The notes below the pieces were generated by a model. It was not told where the DNA came from and did no database searches. It saw only the letters and a program-made list of their open reading frames with translations. A program made the position numbers and the translations under genes. A stretch of 19,262 nt of DNA from Micromonosporaceae bacterium (GTDB lineage Bacteria > Actinomycetota > Actinomycetes > Mycobacteriales > Micromonosporaceae), in assembly GCA_019690055.1 (NCBI GenBank), contig JADGGF010000024.1:1-19262 (forward strand), in the 5' to 3' direction. This document shows, in pieces, positions 13,260 through 19,262 of this stretch; positions within the stretch are counted from its first letter, which is position 1; each line of letters starts with the position of its first letter.

Positions 13260-14744
13260 TTACCAACGGGCCCGTTCCAGCCGCGCCATCCACCGCTCAT
13301 CGAGGCGCTCCTGAACCGAGCGAATCGCCCGGAACGTCTCGCGCAGGTGCCGTCGGGTGAGCGTGTCCAGGTGGCGGGGCGCGATGTACGTGGTGGGTTC
13401 GACGCCCCGGCTGAGCGCCTCGGCCTCGTGACGAAGGAGCAAGCCGTACACGTCGTCGAAGGCGACGGCCAACGTCTGCGCCTCGTCCGCCGTCAGCACC
13501 CCGCGATCGGCTCCCCGGCGCAGCCGCTCGGTGGTGCTGCCGGCCACGTCGCCCGTGGCGATCGCGACCCACCGAGCCAGCCCCACGACCGGCGCGAGCC
13601 CGCCCTTCTTGAGGTCCAGTTCGCCGCTGTGCACCCCGCCGTGCTCCACGACGAAATCGCGGACGAAGCCCACCGGCGGCCGGAACGCCAACGCCTCGTC
13701 GAGCAGCCCGCGGAGGAACCGCGTCCGGCCGGGGGCGGGCGCCGTGTCGGCGAGGCATCGGCCCAACTCGGGGTTGGTCAACGGGCGGCTATCGGCGACC
13801 ATCGCGCTCATCAGGTAGCCGTGGCCATCGTCGGAGGCGGTCTTCCAGGCGGCGATGGCCGCGACCCAACTCGACCTCGATCGGCTGAAGGTGGGGTTGT
13901 CGGCGTTGGTGCCGCTCGGACAGGGCACGAGATCGCAGCGTCGCAGGTCGGCGAGGACGCGGCCCGCGGCCGCCCGCAGGGACTCGGCGGGGTCGGCGGC
14001 GCCCGCTGGCGGGTCCGCCCAGACCAGGGCCGTGTCGACGTCCGACAACGGCAGCGACTCGCGGCGCGCGAGCGAACCGAGCACCACCCACGAGTGCGGT
14101 ACGTCGGCGAACACCGGCTCGGCCCGCAGCCACAGCACCCGGCGCACGATCGCGTCGACCACGGCGGCGTGCACCGCGCCGATGTGGGTCGCCGCCACCC
14201 GGCTGTCACACAACGCCACGATGGCCGCGGGCAGGAGCCGAGCCGCATCGGCCAACTCCGCCAGGTTCGCCGCGGTGTCGACGGCGGAACGCACCAGGAG
14301 CGGGTCACGCACCTCGGCCTGGGCGAGGTCGACCGCCCGGACCACGCCGGCCGGGCGGCCCACCGGGTCGGTCACCACGAGGTGGTGCACGCCATGCTCC
14401 ACCATCCGAAGCAGGCCGTCGGCCTGGGTCGCCCCCTGATCGATGGTCAGCACCGGGGTGGTCGCCAGCAGCGACACCGGCGCATCGATGCCAATCTCAC
14501 CCGTGCCGACCCGCCGTCGGAAGTCGTGGTCGGTGACGATGCCCAGCCCGGCATCCAGGCGTACCAATGCGCACGAATGGGCGCCCGCGCTGATCCGTTC
14601 GGCCACGTCGCGAATCCGATCGGTCGGCTCACACCACACGATCGGGCGCACAACCTGCGCCAACCGCCGCTCCACGGGCGGTCGCGCGGCGAGGGGCCCT
14701 CCCTGCACGCCCTGATCGTCCCAGACCTGCTCCCGCCCGACCAC
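13260..14744 (-). CDS. CBS-domain protein with DUF294 nucleotidyltransferase
   Basis: A 494-residue signalling-type protein. Residues of about 25-150 form a tandem CBS pair (ALVRLDAGLGIVTDHDFRRRV, then HHLVVTDPVGRPAGVVRAVDLA), a likely adenine-nucleotide sensor. Residues of about 215-345 are the DUF294 nucleotidyltransferase domain with GSLARRESLPLSDVDTALVW, which carries the G-S and D-x-D metal-binding signature. The C-terminal 140 residues are the helical DUF294_C domain (RFLRGLLDEALAFRPPVGF, HGGVHSGELDLKKGG). Related proteins (COG2905 type) often begin with a cyclic-nucleotide-binding domain, and that part is absent. The start is GTG 14744; in-frame GTGs a little downstream are alternatives. 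The substrate is unknown; by analogy with GlnD/GlnE-like enzymes it could nucleotidylate a protein. Confidence 0.85.
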   Translation of the reverse strand: MVGREQVWDDQGVQGGPLAARPPVERRLAQVVRPIVWCEPTDRIRDVAERISAGAHSCALVRLDAGLGIVTDHDFRRRVGTGEIGIDAPVSLLATTPVLTIDQGATQADGLLRMVEHGVHHLVVTDPVGRPAGVVRAVDLAQAEVRDPLLVRSAVDTAANLAELADAARLLPAAIVALCDSRVAATHIGAVHAAVVDAIVRRVLWLRAEPVFADVPHSWVVLGSLARRESLPLSDVDTALVWADPPAGAADPAESLRAAAGRVLADLRRCDLVPCPSGTNADNPTFSRSRSSWVAAIAAWKTASDDGHGYLMSAMVADSRPLTNPELGRCLADTAPAPGRTRFLRGLLDEALAFRPPVGFVRDFVVEHGGVHSGELDLKKGGLAPVVGLARWVAIATGDVAGSTTERLRRGADRGVLTADEAQTLAVAFDDVYGLLLRHEAEALSRGVEPTTYIAPRHLDTLTRRHLRETFRAIRSVQERLDERWMARLERARW

Positions 14745-14865
14745 GGCCGTTCGGCCCGACTCGGCCGGCTGCTACCGACGGCGTACGCCCGGTGCCGGCA
14801 CCGCCCCAGCCCACCAGCCAGGACACCTTGAACCACTGTATCTAAATGCGATAAGGCTAGCTGTA
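14745..14865. other. Intergenic stretch with A/T-rich core and repeated CTGTATC
   Basis: The core 14835-14868 is A/T-rich for this genome and includes ACTGTATC (14835-14842) and CTGTATCA (14861-14868, overlapping the GNAT remnant stop) in the same orientation, 27 bp apart. Both equal most of one arm of the toxin-antitoxin operator. On the minus strand TACAGT (14835-14840) could be the -10 of the CBS gene, which starts about 90 nt further on. Confidence 0.3.
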
Positions 14866-15076
14866 TCAGGCGGACGGAGGACTGGTGACGTACGGCGTGG
14901 TGCCCCCGACGACGTGCAGACCCAGGCGTTCGAGGATGGGGCGGCTGTCGTCGCTGGCGTCCACCTGCACGATCGGGTAGCCGTGCTCCAGCGCGATCCG
15001 GGCCCGGTGCGCCACCAGCGCCCGGTAGATACCACGCCCCCGGTAGGCCGCCCGCGGGTGGGCCGGATCGGGTTTG
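14866..15076 (-). pseudogene. GNAT acetyltransferase remnant, C-terminal half
   Basis: The minus strand encodes, without a start codon, AVAKPDPAHPRAAYRGRGIY followed by RALVAHRARIALEHGYPIVQ and VDASDDSRPILERLGLHVVG, ending TTPYVTSPPSA at TGA 14866. This is the second half of a GNAT fold: the acetyl-CoA loop in YRGRGIYRAL, and the VDASDDSRPILERLGL motif of a common actinobacterial subfamily. The first half is missing; the frame meets a TAA about 30 nt upstream, and the promoter and start of the GPGG gene lie there instead. The loop region differs from the truncated GNAT at 8767-9078, and both fragments contain it, so they are not halves of one gene. Confidence 0.7.
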
Positions 15077-15105
15077 GCGACGGCTGGACTGGGTAAACAG
15101 GTCCC

Positions 15106-15249
15106 ATGGAGTTCTTACTGTGGATACTTGCCGTCATCTTAGTCGTCTCGGGCATCGTGGCGCTGTTCCGACGCCAGTTCCTCTGGGGAATCGTGCTCAT
15201 CATCGTCGGGTTCCTCGTCGGCCCCGGTGGCGTCAGCGTCTTCACCTGA
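15106..15249 (+). CDS. GPGG-motif small membrane protein
   Basis: A 47-residue hydrophobic protein starting MEFLLWILAVILVVSGIVAL and ending with the motif VGPGGVSVFT. It has two short transmembrane segments, at about 3-20 and 26-41, joined by the basic turn FRRQF. Tiny proteins with this Gly-Pro-Gly-Gly tail are widespread in actinobacteria, and their function is not established. The ATG lies 6 nt after TAAACA (15094-15099), which could be a -10 for leaderless transcription; there is no ribosome-binding site. It is divergent from the GNAT remnant. The following 114 nt hold only small inverted repeats (GGAGCGCTCC at 15274-15283, CTACC/GGTAG near 15306-15318). Confidence 0.8.
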   Translation: MEFLLWILAVILVVSGIVALFRRQFLWGIVLIIVGFLVGPGGVSVFT

Positions 15250-15363
15250 CGCCGACAGCCGGACCGCTTCGCGGGAGCGCTCCGCGTTGCCGGCGCGACC
15301 AGGGCTCTACCAGGGGTAGCGAAATCGAAAGGCCCGTGGCAACCCCACCGATATCGTCTGGGT

Positions 15364-15714
15364 ATGCGCGTGGAGCAGCACGATTCCGCCTTGGCGTGGG
15401 AGAACATGGCGGTTCTCATGACGCTGCAGGCCTCGCAAGGCCTGATCGGACCCGATGTCGCGGGCATGAGCGTCCAGGTCACCAACGACGAGATCACGAT
15501 CCACGTGTGCCTGCGCGCCTACACCGAAGCGGCCGTGGAGGACATGGACGACCTGGTGTTCGAGCTCGAGGCCCTGCTGGCCGGGGTCGTCATCCCGATG
15601 CCTCAGGTCACGGTAGTGCCGTACGTGGGCCCCCACGACGCTCGTTGGCCGGGCTACGGCCACCGCCGCATCTTCACCGCGCACGACGGTGCCCCAACTG
15701 GCGACGAGTCCTAA
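15364..15714 (+). CDS. Hypothetical protein, 116 residues
   Basis: I do not recognise this family. The protein is soluble, acidic in the middle and predicted mixed alpha/beta: an N-terminal helix (SALAWENMAVLMTLQASQGL), a strand pair (SVQVTNDEITIHVCLRA), an acidic helix (EAAVEDMDDLVFELEALLAG) and a strand (QVTVVPYVG), ending in WPGYGHRRIFTAHDG. There is one Cys and no signal or membrane segment. Codon use matches a real gene, and the start is supported by a TATCGT hexamer (15352-15357) 6 nt before the ATG, a leaderless arrangement. It is convergent with ychF, 23 nt apart, and follows the GPGG gene by 114 nt; a functional link with either is not indicated. Confidence 0.7.
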   Translation: MRVEQHDSALAWENMAVLMTLQASQGLIGPDVAGMSVQVTNDEITIHVCLRAYTEAAVEDMDDLVFELEALLAGVVIPMPQVTVVPYVGPHDARWPGYGHRRIFTAHDGAPTGDES

Positions 15715-15737
15715 AGACGCGCGCTGACGGAAGGGGG

Positions 15738-16811
15738 CTACACGTTGAATCTGAACTCGACGACGTCGCCGTCCTGCATGACGTACTCTTTGCCTTCGAT
15801 CCGTACCTTGCCGGCGGCCCGGGCCGCGGCCATCGAGCCGGCCGCGATCAGGTCGTCGTAGGAGACCACCTCGGCCTTGATGAAGCCACGCTGGAAGTCG
15901 CTGTGGATCACGCCGGCGGCCTCCGGCGCGGTGGCACCTTTGCGAATCGTCCAGGCCCGGGCCTCCTTCGGCCCGGCGGTGAGGAAGGTCTGCAGCCCGA
16001 GCGTGGCGAACCCGACCCGGATGAGCTGGCGGAGGCCCGGCTCGGCCTGACCGATCGAGGCGAGCAGCTCCCGCGCCTCCTCCTCGGGCAGGTCCATGAG
16101 CTCGGACTCGATCTTGGCGTCCATGAAGATGGCCTCGGCCGGCGCGACGAGGGCGCGCAGCTCGTCGAGGAACGCCTGGTTGGCCAGCTCAGCCTCGTCC
16201 ACATTGAACACGTAGAGGAACGGCTTGACCGTCAACAGGTGCAGCTCGCGCAGCTCGTCGATCGCCGCGAAGTTGCCGTACAGCACCGTGCCGCCGTCGA
16301 GCAGCTCCCGCGCGGCCCGGGCCGCCTCGTAGATCGGGGCGCGCTCCTTGCGGGTCTTCGCCTCCTTCTCCAGCCGGGGCAAGGCCTTGTCGATCGTCTG
16401 GATGTCGGCGAGGATCAGCTCGGTGTTGATGGTCTCGATGTCGTCGCGCGGGGAGACCTTGCCGTCGACGTGGACCACGTTCGGGTCCGAGAACGCGCGC
16501 ACCACCTGGCAGATGGCCGTCGCCTCGCGGATGTTCGCGAGGAACGCGTTGCCGCGGCCCTGCCCCTTCGACGCGCCGCGCACCAGGCCGGCGATGTCCA
16601 CAAAGGACACCGGCGCGGGCACGACCCGGGCCGAGTTGAACATCTCGGCCAGCCGGTCGAGTCGCTCGTCGGGGAGCCCGACCACGCCGACGTTGGGCTC
16701 GATCGTGGCGAACGGATAGTTCGCCGCGAGCACGTTGTTCTTGGTCAGCGCGTTGAACAGCGTGCTCTTGCCGACGTTGGGCAGGCCGACGATGCCGATG
16801 GTGAGGCTCAC
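15738..16811 (-). CDS. ychF: Redox-regulated ATPase YchF (Obg-like)
   Basis: A 357-residue TRAFAC-class ATPase, nearly universal, associated with ribosomes and stress responses; unlike most relatives it prefers ATP. From GTG 16811 the protein begins VSLTIGIVGLPNVGKST, with the P-loop at residues 9-17. G3 is DIAGLVRGASKGQGRGN (72-88), and the G4 position has the YchF-type NVDE (203-206) instead of NKxD. A helical coiled insertion follows at about 130-200 and a TGS domain at about 273-357 (EGKEYVMQDGDVVEFRFNV). All family features are intact. The frame is open to 16940, but that extension lacks homology. A TAGACT hexamer 8 nt before the GTG supports the start and suggests a leaderless mRNA. Confidence 0.97.
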   Translation of the reverse strand: MSLTIGIVGLPNVGKSTLFNALTKNNVLAANYPFATIEPNVGVVGLPDERLDRLAEMFNSARVVPAPVSFVDIAGLVRGASKGQGRGNAFLANIREATAICQVVRAFSDPNVVHVDGKVSPRDDIETINTELILADIQTIDKALPRLEKEAKTRKERAPIYEAARAARELLDGGTVLYGNFAAIDELRELHLLTVKPFLYVFNVDEAELANQAFLDELRALVAPAEAIFMDAKIESELMDLPEEEARELLASIGQAEPGLRQLIRVGFATLGLQTFLTAGPKEARAWTIRKGATAPEAAGVIHSDFQRGFIKAEVVSYDDLIAAGSMAAARAAGKVRIEGKEYVMQDGDVVEFRFNV

Positions 16812-16819
16812 GGGCAGCG

Positions 16820-16825
16820 AGTCTA
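16820..16825 (-). promoter_or_regulatory. Candidate -10 hexamer of ychF
   Basis: TAGACT on the minus strand, matching TANNNT, ends 8 nt before GTG 16811. No ribosome-binding site lies between, consistent with leaderless or nearly leaderless initiation. Confidence 0.5.
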
Positions 16826-16884
16826 GCCGCTGTGGCCGGCCCCACCCGGCCAGCCCAGCACTACCCACCGGCCCCGGAACTGTA

Positions 16885-16932
16885 GATCTTGGAGTTCCGT
16901 ACCCCCTATAGGGGGGAGAAATCTCCAAGATC
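16885..16932. repeat. 48-bp nested palindromic element
   Basis: Outer arms GATCTTGGAG (16885-16894) and CTCCAAGATC (16923-16932) are perfectly complementary. Between them, CCCCCTATAGGGGG (16902-16915) is a perfect 14-bp palindrome. The element sits between the divergent ychF and alkA genes. The outer arm resembles palindromes I associate with dispersed repeats in Micromonosporaceae. The inner G/C-tract palindrome resembles CsoR-family operators. Either reading is inference. Confidence 0.65.
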
Positions 16933-17004
16933 ACGACCACACGCGGATCCCCAGGTCCGAAACCCGCCAGCCACCGCCCCCGGCGGCGCGGCAGGATCGG
17001 ACGC

Positions 17005-18666
17005 GTGGCGGTTTCCGACGACTGGATGCGCGACCTGGACTTCGAGCAGTGCTACCGGGCCGTGCAGAGCCGCGACGCCCGGTTCGACGGGCGGTTCGTG
17101 ACCTGCGCTACATCGACTGGGATCTACTGCCGGCCGTCCTGCCCGGCGTTGACGCCGAAGCGGTCGAACGTACGGTTCCTGCCCTCGGCCGCCGCCGCCC
17201 AGCTCGCCGGGTTCCGGGCCTGCCTGCGGTGCCAGCCGGATGCGGTCCCCGGTGATCCACAGTGGAGCTACCGGGCCGACATCGCCGGCCGGGCCATGCG
17301 CCTGATCGCCGACGGCGTGGTCGACCGGGAGGGCGTGAGCGGGCTCGCGGCCCGGATCGGGTACACGCCCCGGCACCTGAGCCGCCTGCTCGTCGCCGAG
17401 GTGGGCGCGGGGCCGCTCGCCCTGGCCCGGGCGCAGCGCGCGCACACCGCCCGCCTGCTCGTCGAGACGACCACGATGGGCCTCGCCGACATCGCGTTCG
17501 CCGCCGGGTTCGGCAGCGTCCGCCAGTTCAACGACACGATGCGCCAGACGTACGGCCGCAGCCCGTCCGAGCTCCGCCAGGCCCGGCGGCCGAGCCCGTC
17601 GCCCGGGCCGGGGGACTCGGGCCTGTTCGGCGGCCTGGGCGTGATCCGGGTTCGCCTGCCCTACCGGGAGCCGCTGCACACCGCCGCGCTGCTGGAGTTC
17701 CTGGCCGCCCGGACGATCCCGGGGGTCGACGAGGTCGTCGACGACCGCTACCGCCGGGGTCTGCGCCTGCCGCACGGGCCGGCGGTGGTGGAGCTCGCGA
17801 TCCGGCCCGGGCACGTCGACGCCCGGCTGCACCTGGCCGACGTCCGCGACCTCGCCCCGGCGGTGGCCCGCTGCCGGCGCCTGCTCGACCTCGACGCCGA
17901 CCCGATCGCGGCGGACGCGCTGCTGGCGCTCGACCCGGCCCTGGCCCCCGCGGTCGCCAAGGAGCCGGGCGTACGGGTTCCGGGGGCGGTCGACGGGTTC
18001 GAGATCGCGGTCCGGGCGGTGGTCGGGCAGCAGATCTCCGTCACCGGCGCCCGGTCCGTGTTGCGCCGCCTCGTCACCGCTTGCGCCCCGTCCGGGGTCG
18101 ACATCCCGACCGGGGAGCGGGGGCGGCCAGCGGACGTGCCTGGTGATCGGGAGGCCGAGCCCTACGCGTACGCCCGCCCGCTGCGCGCGTTTCCGGAGCC
18201 GGCCCAGGTGGCCGAGGCGCCGGACGAGGCGTTCGCGATGCCGGCCGCCCGCCGCCGGACGCTGCGCGCGCTGGCCACCGCGGTCGCCGAGGGGCGGCTG
18301 GCGCTGGGCCCCGGGGCGGACCGTGACGAGGCGTACGCCCGGTTGAGCGAGATCCCTGGCATCGGCCCGTGGACGGCGCAGTACCTCGGCCTGCGGGCGC
18401 TCGGCGACCCGGACGTACTGATGACAACCGATCTCGGGGTGCGGCGGGGCGCCGCCGCGGCCGGCCTGCCCGACGAGCCGACTGCCCTGGCCGGCCACGG
18501 GCTGGCGCACTGGGCGCCCTGGCGCTCCTACGCCACGGTCCGGCTGTGGCGCATGGCCACGGCCCACCCGGGCCGGGTGGTCCGCCGCCCAGGCGGGCAG
18601 GCAGCCACGATCCAACAACGCGGCCGGCGGTCCCGGGTCACCGGGGCGGCGGACCGGCCGGAGTGA
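17005..18666 (+). CDS. alkA: Ada sensor/AraC regulator fused to AlkA 3-methyladenine DNA glycosylase
   Basis: A 553-residue fusion for the adaptive response to DNA alkylation. Residues 10-80 form the Ada zinc domain; Cys42 in TGIYCRPSC is the expected methyl-phosphotriester acceptor, with Cys46, Cys73 and Cys76 as the other zinc ligands. Residues 90-195 are an AraC-type double HTH (LAARIGYTPRHLSRLL; IAFAAGFGSVRQFNDTMR). After a Pro/Gly linker comes the AlkA part: N-terminal domain 212-290, then HhH-GPD 330-525 with IPGIGPWTAQYLGLRA (450-465) and Asp476 in TTDLGVRR, equivalent to AlkA Asp238. The protein should repair phosphotriesters, activate transcription once methylated and excise alkylated bases. 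The start is GTG 17005; ATG 17026 is possible. ogt follows 9 nt later. Confidence 0.93.
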   Translation: MAVSDDWMRDLDFEQCYRAVQSRDARFDGRFVTCATSTGIYCRPSCPALTPKRSNVRFLPSAAAAQLAGFRACLRCQPDAVPGDPQWSYRADIAGRAMRLIADGVVDREGVSGLAARIGYTPRHLSRLLVAEVGAGPLALARAQRAHTARLLVETTTMGLADIAFAAGFGSVRQFNDTMRQTYGRSPSELRQARRPSPSPGPGDSGLFGGLGVIRVRLPYREPLHTAALLEFLAARTIPGVDEVVDDRYRRGLRLPHGPAVVELAIRPGHVDARLHLADVRDLAPAVARCRRLLDLDADPIAADALLALDPALAPAVAKEPGVRVPGAVDGFEIAVRAVVGQQISVTGARSVLRRLVTACAPSGVDIPTGERGRPADVPGDREAEPYAYARPLRAFPEPAQVAEAPDEAFAMPAARRRTLRALATAVAEGRLALGPGADRDEAYARLSEIPGIGPWTAQYLGLRALGDPDVLMTTDLGVRRGAAAAGLPDEPTALAGHGLAHWAPWRSYATVRLWRMATAHPGRVVRRPGGQAATIQQRGRRSRVTGAADRPE

Positions 18667-18675
18667 GGAGACCTC

Positions 18676-19170
18676 ATGAACGTGTCCACTGTGGAGACAT
18701 GGCTCGGGCCGTTCACGGCCATCGTGGCCGATGACGGAGCGGTGCTGGCCAGTGGCTGGACCGCCGATGTCGCCGCGCTGGCAGCGCTGATCCATCCGAG
18801 CCTGCGCGACGGGGATCTCGTGCCGCGCCGGCACCTCGGGGCGGTGAGCACCGCAATCCTGGCCTACCACGAGGGCGACCTGCGGGCGCCCGACGTCGTG
18901 CCGGTGCGCCAGTACAGCGGCGGCGACTTCCTCGCCGGTGCCTGGCGGGCGCTGCGCGCGGTGCCGCCGGGCGTCCCCATCACCTATACCGACCTGGCCC
19001 GGCGGGCGGGTAACCCGGCGGCGAGCCGGGCGGCGGCGAGCGCGTGCGCCCGCAACGCGGCCGCCCTCTTCGTGCCGTGCCACCGGATCGTGCGGACGGA
19101 CGGCTCGGTCGGCGGCTTCCGCTGGGGCCCGCAGATCAAGCGCCGCCTGCTCGACCACGAGGCGCGCTGA
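18676..19170 (+). CDS. ogt: Methylated-DNA-protein-cysteine methyltransferase (Ogt)
   Basis: A 164-residue suicide enzyme that removes methyl groups from O6-methylguanine and O4-methylthymine in DNA by transferring them to its own Cys. The active-site motif VPCHRIV has Cys135. Before it lies the DNA-binding HTH with the arginine-finger segment NPAASRAAASA (Arg118) and the Asn preceding the active site in CARNAAALF. VGGFRWG (145-151) is the usual substrate-binding tail. The N-terminal domain is degenerate, as is common. AGGAG at 18666-18670 lies 5 nt before the ATG. It forms an operon with alkA: the neighbour supplies the inducible Ada sensor and base excision, this gene direct reversal. A strong hairpin follows the stop. 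Confidence 0.94.
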   Translation: MNVSTVETWLGPFTAIVADDGAVLASGWTADVAALAALIHPSLRDGDLVPRRHLGAVSTAILAYHEGDLRAPDVVPVRQYSGGDFLAGAWRALRAVPPGVPITYTDLARRAGNPAASRAAASACARNAAALFVPCHRIVRTDGSVGGFRWGPQIKRRLLDHEAR

Positions 19171-19186
19171 CTTTCAGGCCGGCTGA

Positions 19187-19242
19187 TGTCAGGAAGGACG
19201 CCTTGTTGTGCATTTGGCGTCAAGAGGGCGTCCTTCCTGACA
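19187..19242. terminator. 16-bp stem hairpin after ogt
   Basis: TGTCAGGAAGGACGCC (19187-19202) and GGCGTCCTTCCTGACA (19227-19242) are perfect complements with a 24-nt loop; a G-T and an A-T pair can extend the stem. It begins 16 nt after the ogt stop and has no T-tract. It resembles a family of long terminator-like hairpins common in Micromonosporaceae intergenic DNA. The last 20 nt of the window contain nothing recognisable. Confidence 0.75.
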
Positions 19243-19262
19243 CGAACAGCGGGGCCGGCGGG

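Noticed and set aside
13132..13293. Longer form of the four-helix membrane protein
   Set aside because: It would overlap the end of the CBS-nucleotidyltransferase gene, and the added residues are not typical of such a protein.
8767..15076. Two GNAT fragments as halves of one gene split by a 6-kb insertion
   Set aside because: Both fragments contain the acetyl-CoA loop (RSRGV and YRGRGIY) with different context, and they belong to different subfamilies.
16812..16940. Longer ychF product starting near 16940
   Set aside because: The extension crosses the palindromic element and the -10 hexamer, and YchF proteins begin at SLTIGIVGLPNVGKS.
1..19262. CRISPR array, rRNA or tRNA gene, phage or insertion-sequence transposase
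   Set aside because: Read for on both strands; no regular spaced repeats beyond those listed, no RNA gene folds and no transposase, integrase or phage motifs were seen.

Overview
The window is GC-rich DNA with strong G/C preference at third codon positions and frequent GTG starts, typical of an actinomycete. Three things suggest Micromonosporaceae or a near relative: an SdhCAB operon of the actinobacterial (mycobacterial Sdh1) kind, a GPGG-type small membrane protein, and intergenic hairpins (a GATCTTGGAG inverted repeat and a GTCAGGAAGGACGCC inverted repeat) that look like dispersed palindromes I associate with that family. The family assignment is inference from memory. Several genes have a -10-like hexamer 6-8 nt before the start codon, suggesting leaderless mRNAs.

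Layout. 1-446: 3' end of an unrecognised gene with a probable extracellular domain. 481-1347 (-): HAD-IIA (NagD-like) phosphatase. 1698-5410 (+): sdhC-sdhA-sdhB, tightly packed, closed by an 11-bp hairpin. 5506-5928 (-): Nudix hydrolase. 6206-6496 (+): pterin carbinolamine dehydratase-like protein with an altered His motif. 6548-6656: three 41-42 bp repeat units. 6690-7596 (-): lipoprotein whose signal peptide is split by an apparent one-base frameshift.

7640-9220 is a decayed accessory patch: a 5'-truncated PPOX flavoprotein (+), an intact Phd/VapC toxin-antitoxin pair (-) with a 22-bp operator palindrome, a GNAT gene truncated at its 3' end (-), and a possible 37-codon gene remnant. 9351-12660 (+) is a four-gene operon: a membrane-anchored ABC ATPase, an ABC-2 permease, a PadR regulator and a multi-pass membrane protein, with 4-nt overlaps at two of the three junctions. 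12712-14744 (-) holds a four-helix membrane protein and a CBS-nucleotidyltransferase (DUF294) protein, followed by the 3' remnant of a different GNAT gene.

15106-15714 (+) has a 47-residue GPGG membrane protein and a hypothetical protein. 15738-16811 (-) is the housekeeping GTPase/ATPase YchF. After a nested palindromic element, 17005-19170 (+) is an alkylation-repair operon: an Ada-sensor/AraC/AlkA fusion followed by the methyltransferase Ogt, closed by a 16-bp hairpin. The core functions are respiration (Sdh), nucleotide-pool and DNA repair (Nudix, AlkA, Ogt) and ribosome-associated ATPase activity (YchF). The toxin-antitoxin pair and ABC operon are accessory.
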